A stretch of 64,000 bases of DNA from Imbricaverruca yamaguchii (lineage: Eukaryota; Arthropoda; Thecostraca; Neoverrucidae): contig JAOTOL010001656.1 of assembly GCA_034440575.1 (NCBI GenBank), positions 1,621,001 through 1,685,000 on the forward strand. Direction: 5' to 3'. This document shows, in pieces, positions 56,323 to 64,000 of this stretch; the first letter of the stretch is position 1, and each line of letters starts with the position of its first letter. The notes beneath the pieces were generated by a model, which saw only the letters and a program-made list of their open reading frames with translations, did no database searches and had not been told where the DNA came from. Position numbers and translations under genes: made by a program.

Positions 56323-58349
56323 GTGTTGTTAATACCATGAAGCACAATAATACCTTTAAGAAGCCGTCGAGCCTTTTCTTTGGCATATTATCCAACAATT
56401 TGCTACATCATTTCCCTTACCACGTGAAAAGAACGCATTTGAACCAGAAATAAGTGGTCACGTCATGCTAGTCATTTTAAGAAGTGTGTTCTAACAAATT
56501 TGTCTTGAAATGCCCTATCCGAATTAATATACAAGTATTTGAAATATTTGGCCGCATTTCTCTCTTCCATTATGAGGAGCTTGATAGTCCGTACAAATTA
56601 TGATGGTTGATACCAGCGTTGTGTGAACACCAGGTCCATCAAAACTATTGCTGTTGGTTCGCATTGGTTCTTTTGGTTTGTCTTTTGTTAGCAATACCAA
56701 ATGTACATGAGCCCTCAGCCCATCATGGGTTAGGTTATGTATGTAAGTACTTTTTCAAGTTCATCACAGGTGTTCTCCTGCAAAACGGCTTCAGCATTAG
56801 GCTGGCTAATCGAAATCTACCTTCAAGCCCGACTGCAAATCATGGAAGACAGTTTCTGAAACTATCCCAGCATGGGTTTGGTGCCCCACCCAGATGTATT
56901 GATTTTTTCCACAATAAAATAGAAATTCGAGTAATTTTTAACTCTTCTTCTTAGTTAATTAGTTATTTGAGTTTATGGGCGCTTCGACCAACTCTCTTGT
57001 TCTTGACTTGCACATTCTGTGCAGGTAGTTCCTAATCACATCACTGTTGTAAAAAAATATGCAGCCAAGTTACATGTGCATTCACTGGCGGCGTGTTGTG
57101 AAAACTCTATTGACATTTACCGTGCTTTGAACTGAATTTCACCCTTCTGTGGATTTACACCGCTAGTTTTCCATTGGGAACTTGGGCAGAAAAAACACGG
57201 AAATATGGATGAGAATTCAGCGATGCAGTGCCCAATTACTTGTGCAAGATGGAGTGTAATGAAGCATCAGTAAGCAGTGTGCAAATATATTGCATTCATG
57301 CCACTCTGGCTTGTTTTCATTTTTGTATCCTATTTCTTTGGTAGCGCGCCAGATTTGTCATACTTTTATCTCAAACGCAGTAGTTCATCGTGTCTGCCGA
57401 TAGGTGGCAACTCTTTCGCCTTGAATGGTTAATAATTTGTGGCAGTCTTACAATACAGTGCATGTGCATATAAAAGTATTATTTGTTATATAATTAACAT
57501 AATACATGTGTTGCCAAAGCAAAGGCCCACCTATGCCCACCCTTCATGTATAAATGAAGGTAATTTGTGTTTTTGGAAAGGTGCCAGTAAAATTTTATAT
57601 GATTTGTGTTTGAGGAAATGAAGAATGTAAATTCCCCAACTAATGGCTTTAATGTATGGCCTCCAAGGTAAATCAGCACTTCAAGACCACAGATATTAGC
57701 TTACAGCACGAAAAAAAACGTGATATCCGGAAATTGCACTAAACAAATTACAAGTGGTGACTGGCTGCGCTGGGCACGAGCTACATCCATAGCAAAATGA
57801 GCGGGTCTGAATAGAGCTCGCACCTCATGGGTGGTCGGATATGGGTATAGGTCAGACGGGGCTTAGAATATTGGACCCGTTTCGAACTCTGTTGTGCACA
57901 TTGAATGGAAATAGTTGAAAACGCTCCGCAAACCAGTAGTTTTCCGACGAAGCCACCATTCCCTCACTGATCAGCACCTCGAGACCACCTTCATAACGAG
58001 GCCAATGCACGCACACTGGTCTTTGTTTCTTTGCCGCTAATCATTTCGCCGAGAGCGCATAGAAAATCCAACGCAATTAATAACTCAAGCTGCCATGTTT
58101 ATCCCTCGCACTGGTCCAATGTTGGCTACTTGCACTTTGCCAGTTCGCGTGCCACGCTCAATTTGGTCTACGAGCAAAGTAGGTCGCAGGCACGCACAAC
58201 AAGCCACCAAAAAGCGATATCAAGTGGGCCTGTGAATGATAACCAGAGATTTCAGAGTAGCAAACAATGAACCCGGGACGATAAGGTCTGCACGGTTATA
58301 TTACACGTCACTAACACAAATGGAAACTCACATGTGCCACAGTGCCACA
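56323..58349. other. No gene; one mini-hairpin fragment
   Basis: Two kilobases of unique AT-rich sequence. At 56,953-56,990, TTAGTTATTTGAGTTTATGG then GCGCTTCGACCAA looks like a truncated mini-hairpin copy. Confidence 0.45.
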
Positions 58350-58750
58350 CCGTAGCGGCTGGTCAACATGGAAGGCGTAGCAGGCTGACAAAGGCGGCCA
58401 GCATAGTCCGTGCTCAGGTCCAGAGTCCGGCACCGGCTCTCGTCTGCCAAACCAAAGCCAGAGAGCAGCAGCCAGCGTCAGAACGCGCACTGGACGGCAC
58501 CGTCAACTGCCAACCCACTGACCGTGTCACACTGCCTGAGGCACTGTTCTCCGGTCACAGCCGCGCACCTGTGACGTCACACGGCCGAGCGGGCGCACGC
58601 GCACGCCGCCCGCTCACGCACCGGCGCCTGCCGAGAACTGACGCCCGCCGCTCGTGGGAATGCGACGGCGCGGGACCAACGCACTCTGGTGGAGAGGTCA
58701 CGTCGAGGACACGCACACGCACACTCACAGACACAGTGGTGCAATAGAGG
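58350..58750. other. GC/CpG-rich island
   Basis: CpG-dense, followed by purine-rich sequence and a (GA)n run at 58,817-58,840. Frames on both strands are compositional. Confidence 0.45.
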
Positions 58751-59209
58751 AGAGGAAGAGGAACAGAGGCACACAGGTGAGGAGATCGGGCGCGAACGAC
58801 GGAGTGAGAGCGTGTGAAAGAGAGAGAGAGAGAGCGAGAGAGTGCAAAGAGAGAGAGTGGAGAGAGAGGTGAAACATAAGAGCAATATGGGTTAAGAAGA
58901 CTTTCAACCCCGCCGATTCCAAACATAGCCAACTTACATCAATATTGAAGCTTGTGTAACGAAATGTTGCACTTTACACCAAGATTAGCGACTTTCACTG
59001 CAGTTAGCATTCCTTGAGCAATCATTCCACCGGCAGAGATATAAGTTGTACCCTTATCTACACACAATAATATCCCTCCAGCCCACGTTCAATGAACATG
59101 TGCAATACATCATATATGAGCATTGTTCATACATGATTTATTGCAAAAACAGTGGAATACCCAAGGGAAAAGGCAAAGTGGACAATTCCCCACTCCCGCA
59201 CCCTCAGAT
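58751..59209. other. GA-rich tract then unique sequence
   Basis: AGAGAG-rich 58,745-58,872, then unremarkable. Confidence 0.5.
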
Positions 59210-60450
59210 GTGGTGAACTCCAAGAATCGCGATAGGGTTCGGAGAATTGTGTTGGGGCATCGAAAAATAGCACCGGGTCCCAACAAATCACGTCAAGAGC
59301 TCCAAGCATTCAAGTCGGAGCCCAAATAAACACACCGGAGCCCGTCAAACTCCCGCCGGATCCGAGAAACACGCCGGGGCCCGATAAATCGTACCGAGAT
59401 CCCCCAAAATCGTGCTGGGCCCGACATTCCCATGAGAGCCACAAAATCTTACCGGGGCCCAAATAAATACAATGGGACTCGGAAAACATGCACCGGGACC
59501 CTACAAAATTCGCATCGGGTGCCAAAAGTAATTACATTGAGTCCCAGAAAACACGCGCCAAAGTCCCCCAAAAAATATCACGCGCCCGCAAAATCGCTAT
59601 GGACCACGAAGATTCCCATTGGGATCCCAACACATTTGCTTCGAGGGCTCAGAATAAAAACAGCGCAGCACCAATAATTCACCACGGCCATGCAAAATCG
59701 TACTGGTGACCCAACTAATATTGTCAGGGCCACCAACAATTATTGAAGGAGACCTCGAACAAATGACGCGTGGCACCAAAATTCGCGCTGAATCGAACAA
59801 ATCGAGACGGGCCCCACAAATTCGTGTTGAGAAACCAAAATAAATACAGAGGGGCCTAAAAGGACTCCGAAAGCCCAAAAATATTCCAGAACCCTTTAAA
59901 CTACACTGGTTCCATAAAAAGCGACTGCGTTTTTGAAACACGAACCGGGCTCCTAAATAAGAACAATGGAAACCCTCAAAACACACCGGAGGACCTGAAA
60001 GCAAACATAGGCTCTCCAAGCACATCTGGGCCAGATAACGGCATGGGGGCCTCAAAAACAGACCTGGTCTCACAAAATAGGACGTGGTCCCAGTGGCGCA
60101 CCGAAAGAGGAAGCAAAGCTGGGCCTCACCCCTTGAAGAATCGTGGGCCCCAAAAATCGAGGCGGGGCTCGGAATATATCGCGCCGGGGCTCCGAAAATA
60201 ACACCAGTGCCCAACAAAATCGCACAGAGAACTACCGGACCGGGATCCGAACAGATCAAACAGGGGTCCTCAAAACGAGCAAGGAACCTGGAAAACATAT
60301 GTCCAAGCCAGGAAAATCGCTCAGGAGCTCCCAAATTGTATCGGAAGTCTTCATAAAACGAATAGAGCCACGAAATAGTGCCGAGGCCACAACAATCACG
60401 AGTGATACACAAATATGTCGACGGGGTCTCCAATTTGGCATATGCCCACA
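59210..60450. repeat. Highly diverged ~21-bp tandem repeat with GGGNCCC core
   Basis: Over 1.2 kb, phrases such as CGGGGCCCGATAAATCGTAC, CGGGACCCTACAAAATTCGC, TGGGACTCGGAAAACATGCA and CGGGTGCCAAAAGTAATTAC succeed one another at 19-24 base spacing, alternating a G/C core with an A-rich linker. Units share a pattern and little exact sequence. The 329-codon minus-strand frame across it is probably a by-product of A-rich linkers being T-rich on that strand. Confidence 0.7.
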
Positions 60451-61540
60451 TGTGGCAGAAATTAGTGAAATGTTCTAGCAGAAACCGCAGAGTCACACGA
60501 AATATGACTAATACGCTGAATGCGCAAGACAAATATACACATACATGTACGTTGGCGTGGGGGAGACCAGATGCAACAGGATTCAATGCGTGAAATAGGA
60601 AACTATTAATTTTAATGCGATCTGTACAGATGGAAATTGAGCAGCGTGAGCTGACTTATCAAGAGATACCAGAAAAAGCTTTGAACCGGTGGATGGTGGG
60701 AGGTTGCCACCCACAAGAAAACTAAGTTGCCGCAATTTGTTTTCATGAACAAAATCGAAAACTGATCCGTTACTTTGAAAACATGGTCGAAATCGGTGGA
60801 TTTTACAAATGTGGTTGGGTCCCTCTAAATTCGCTTTCCCCTCCATATGCAAATCTTAGGTACGTCACTGGGCGAAAGGTGCTCCAATTAGTTCTCGGTC
60901 GTCTGGAAATAACAACAAATGCCATCTTTTAATATCACGTGCAAATGAAACAATGTGTGAAGCAATGGTTTTAATACTGGGGTTGAATTTCCATTTATAA
61001 TGCATTCTGAACGGAGGAAGTTGATCTTGATCTAATAAGCGCTTGCTTTGCAGGGGCATTGAGATTATGTACCAGGTAAAAATCACACCAGACAATAGTT
61101 GTCACATTCCTGAATGGACTGAAGCCTAATGTTCGATGGTGCTGACTGAGGGTCGCTTGAATTTAAGCCGGCCGACAGAAGCATCGAAGTCCGATGGCTG
61201 CGTCGCCGAGATCAAGTCCCCACAAACTGAACGGCTTAGGTGACGGAACAGGAACTTCGATATATGGTAATGCTTGGCTAATGTGGCAGGGCAGGGATTT
61301 CCGATAAATAGTAGCACACGGGAACTAATGTGGCAAGGCAGGGATTTCTGAGATATGGTAACACGGGACGGGCGGCTGACGTACCAGGGCAGGGAGTTCC
61401 GAGATATGGTAATACGATTCCAATGTCGTTGGACGGAAAGCAGACATCTCCGAAAGTGTTATGGCCATACCAACTATTGGATGCTTTCTACCCTCACAGG
61501 TCTCCAACTCCATATGTGACGCATTTTTATCCCCACGCCA
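60451..61540. other. No gene; small 60-bp repeat near 61,260-61,430
   Basis: CAGGGATTTCYGAKATATGGTAA with TGTGGCAGGGCAGGGA recurs three times at roughly 60-base spacing between 61,255 and 61,415. Confidence 0.55.
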
Positions 61541-61640
61541 GGGGCGGATCCAGGAAATTGAAGGGAGAGCTCGTCTCGAAGGGTGCCACGTCCTTGGAAA
61601 GGCGCCACTGCGTAAGTTCCTAGAGGAAGGGCACATTCGG
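61541..61640. mobile_element. hAT-like terminus fragment
   Basis: CCAGGGGCGGATCCAGGAAATT is the same terminus type as at 3,780 and 14,756. The opposite end is not identified. The LINE copy begins about 100 bases downstream. Confidence 0.3.
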
Positions 61641-61744
61641 CTGAAAATCTGTTGAACGGGGCGGAGACGGGGTCGCGTGCGCACTCAGCAAAACAACAAG
61701 AAAACGAAGCAAAAACCAGAGCGGCAAAGCGAGCAAAATAATTG

Positions 61745-63622
61745 GATTTGGCTAGGAACTGTAATTGGGACAGCAAAAGGTTCTTCAGTTTCTACAAACT
61801 GAGTAAAGATTCTAGCACAATTGGTCCACTGGAAGTAAACGGGACTATATCGGGTGAGGATGGTTAGAGGGTTGAGGAGCTGGGCAAGCAGTTTAAATCA
61901 GTGTTTACATTGGAAGATATGACTAATTTGCCAACCGTACACCACAGTTCAGTGACATGTGATCGGATAAACGATGTTGATTTCATTGAGTGATGTTGTT
62001 TTCAATCATATCAGGAAAATAAAGCCAAACAAGCCAGCAGGACCTGATGAGATTTACCCTAGGGTATTGTGGGAAGCTGAAAAGGAACTGACATTTCCAA
62101 TTAGTATAATATTTTGTAGATCAGTTTCCCAAAATGAAATTCCAACAGATTGTGAAAGGATAAATGTAGTTCCTATCCTCAAGAAAGGAGAAAGAGTGAA
62201 AGTTAAAAACTATAGGCTAGTAAGCCTCACATTCATAGTCTGCAAGGTACTCGAATCAATTGTCAAAGATAGAATAGTTAGTTATCTAGAAGGAAACAGA
62301 TTGATTCAAGATACTCTACATGGGTTTATAAAAGAGCGATCGTGTCTCTCAAATCCCTTCGACTTATCGAACCTCGCTACAGAACAATTTGATCAAGGCA
62401 ATCAGGTTGATGTAGCATCCCTTGACGGCCTTCGACAAGGTACCCCATAAACGGTTAATGATGCAGCTTCAGGTCCATGGGATTACAGGTACCATCCTAA
62501 AATGGATAGAGTTGTGGCTTTCAGATAGACAGCAGAGAGTGATTCTAAATGGTATAAAGTCATCGTGGCAAAATGTTCTTGGTGAAGTGGAGCAAAATAC
62601 CCCAGTACTGACCCTCAGGGGTCAGTACTGGGGCCGCCACTGTTCATTATATTTGTACATGACATTGAAAGTGACCTCAGCAGTAAGGTTTTGAAATCTG
62701 CGGATGATTTGAAGGTCTTTATGGCAATAGCAGGCCACAATGAGCATCTTGCTGCAGAAAGAGGAACTTGTAAAGTGGTCCGAAGAATGACAAATAGCAT
62801 TTAATTTTGATAAGTTCAAAATCATGCATGTAGGTAGGCAGCATATGAAGGCTCCATACTTGATGGGCGGCCAAGTATTATCGGTGACTCAGCAAGAGAA
62901 AGACCTAGGTGTTATTCCGAACACAATATTTGGGGCATCAGAGCAGACCAAGGAAGCCGGAACGAAGGCACTGAGAATGCTTGAGGAAATAAATAGGAAT
63001 GTATCATACAGAAGAGAGGAGGTCATCAAAAAGCTTTACTGTGCATATGTCACGCTACATTTGGAATACTGCGTCGAAGCTTGGCCTCCTAGTTATGAAA
63101 ATGATTGTTGGCTTTTAGAGAAAGTACAAACGCGGATTACAAAAATGGTTAATGGTAGAAGAAACCTGGCATATGAAGAAAGATTGAAGAAATTGAATAT
63201 GTTTTCACTTAGATATAGAAGGCTGAGAGGAGATCTCATTGAGGTCTTTAAATTTGTACATGGTCTGGAGAAGGGGTATCTCAGGGAAACGTTTAAATTG
63301 AAGGGAACTGATGCAATTAGAGGTCATCAATTCAAAAATAAAGTTAACCACAGCAGGATAAGGTTACGACAGTCTTTTTTCACCAACAGGGTAATAGAAC
63401 ACTGGGACCAGCTGTCAGAAACCATTGTCAGTAGTAGCACATCGAACATCTTTAAAAACAGCATAAACAATCATTTTAAGAATAGAGAGCTTAATTTTCA
63501 GAATACCAGGGAGGGCTGATCGACGAACTTGGTGGGCAACTGGTTGAGTGACGAGAGTGCAACCAAAAAGGGCCCTTGTGGCTCATAGTTGCACTGATCT
63601 TGTATGTCTTTATGTCTTTTTA
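61745..63622 (+). mobile_element. CR1/L2-type LINE, copy 3 (reverse transcriptase and C-terminus), 5'-truncated
   Basis: Order along the element: the linker FFSFYKLSK and GPLEVNG (61,780-61,850). RT fingers follow: KPNKPAGPDEIYPRVL, VVPILKKGERVKVKNYRLVS, LTFIVCKVLESIVKDRIVSY and ERSCLSN (62,010-62,360). Then come TAFDKVPHKRLM (62,422-62,457), WLSDRQQRVILNG, the SVLGPPLFII motif after a frame break, and SADDLKVF in place of the canonical FADD box (62,693). The C-terminal domain has KLYCAYVTLHLEYCVEAWPP, LKKLNMFSLRYRRLRGDLIE and FFTNRVIEHWDQLSETIVSS, ending at 63,519. The 3' UTR with AAAGGGCCCTTGTGGCTCAT ends in TATGTCTTTATGTC. Frame breaks occur near 61,863, 62,000, 62,420, 62,600 and 62,800, so it is inactive. 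It resembles copy 1 closely. Confidence 0.9.
62600..62633. repeat. 15-bp inverted duplication breaking the RT frame
   Basis: CCCCAGTACTGACCC (62,600-62,614) is the exact inverse of 62,619-62,633. The right arm is the normal codon run for GSVLGP. The left arm contains about 13 extra bases that are the inverse copy of it. This shifts the frame just before the conserved motif. Confidence 0.85.
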
Positions 63623-64000
63623 CTTAGAATCCCTGGGTGACCTGCCAAATAACAATGAGGTCGTCTTGCTCTCACAAAAACGAAACCTATACCTTTCAAT
63701 CGTTGTGAGAAAATAGTAGTAGATAGATTATAATAGTAGTAGATAAATAGTAGTAGATTCAACCTTCGCAGGTTGACCAGTGTTCCGCCGTATTTTGTTT
63801 TAAATGCTAGCTATGTGTGATTATTATTGGTATTGATATCTGTGACAGGTTCCCATAGGTGAAGCATATTAAAGAGGTTTTCAAAACAGTGTCCGAGAAT
63901 ACTACTTTATAATGTCTAGGGGTACAAGCAGACGCCAAATTCAGCTTTAGCGGGCAACTTAGCTCCTGCTCCTAGCTCGGTCATCTCAGGTTAGTGACCT
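63623..64000. other. No supportable feature
   Basis: Unique sequence with a small TAGTAGTAGATA repeat at 63,714-63,756. Confidence 0.5.

Noticed and set aside
59597..60586. 329-codon minus-strand frame
   Set aside because: It lies exactly over the diverged ~21-bp repeat, and the periodic Phe/Leu/Gly-Pro content reflects the repeat. No family was recognised.

Overview
This window looks like non-coding, repeat-dominated nuclear DNA from an animal, most likely an invertebrate. It has CR1/L2-type LINE retrotransposons, tRNA-derived SINEs, hAT- and piggyBac-like MITEs, long microsatellites and about twenty different minisatellites. It has no prokaryotic gene density, operons or rRNA. I cannot fix the phylum from sequence alone. 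Most long open frames are translations of tandem repeats and are not genes. No complete host gene can be supported. The only host-like coding sequence is one candidate terminal exon (22,289-22,457). A two-exon fragment with a plausible in-frame splice (44,543-44,893) lies inside a long inverted-repeat element.

Layout: 1-7 kb holds a degenerate GGGGCCC-rich repeat, a short hairpin element, a candidate hAT-like element and a piggyBac-like MITE. 8-20 kb alternates GC/CpG-rich islands with minisatellites (41, 42, 77, 16 and 21 bp units) and contains a hAT-type MITE running into a 0.7-kb CAGA microsatellite, plus a second piggyBac-like MITE bounded by TTAA. 20-29 kb has a GGCGGT repeat, two tRNA-SINE families, the candidate exon and long featureless stretches. 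29-36 kb is minisatellite-rich (44, 122, 70, 33, 31 and 17 bp units); a 5'-truncated LINE interrupts the 122-bp repeat. 38-42 kb has a full-length copy of the hAT-type MITE and a 1.4-kb GC-rich island. 42.86-46.03 kb is a 3.2-kb element with roughly 1-kb imperfect inverted arms. It is followed by a 59-copy 20-bp satellite, a mirror-arranged TACGTA-rich repeat and further minisatellites. 51.9-54.3 and 61.7-63.6 kb are decayed LINE copies. Between them lie a compound CT/GCTCTA/TATC microsatellite and a 1.2-kb highly diverged ~21-bp repeat.

The most interesting system is a 50-61 bp structured element present about nine times on both strands. It starts with a two-part hairpin (GGGCGC/GCGCCC outer stem, a covarying five-base inner stem) and ends in a short simple-sequence tail. 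Three copies have clean target-site duplications of 12-14 bp and two more have imperfect or short ones. One copy sits inside the endonuclease reading frame of a LINE and another inside a minisatellite unit. It behaves like an extremely small, probably LINE-mobilised retroposon. Second in interest is the long inverted-repeat element with its nested 222-bp palindromic MITE and its internal spliced coding fragment.
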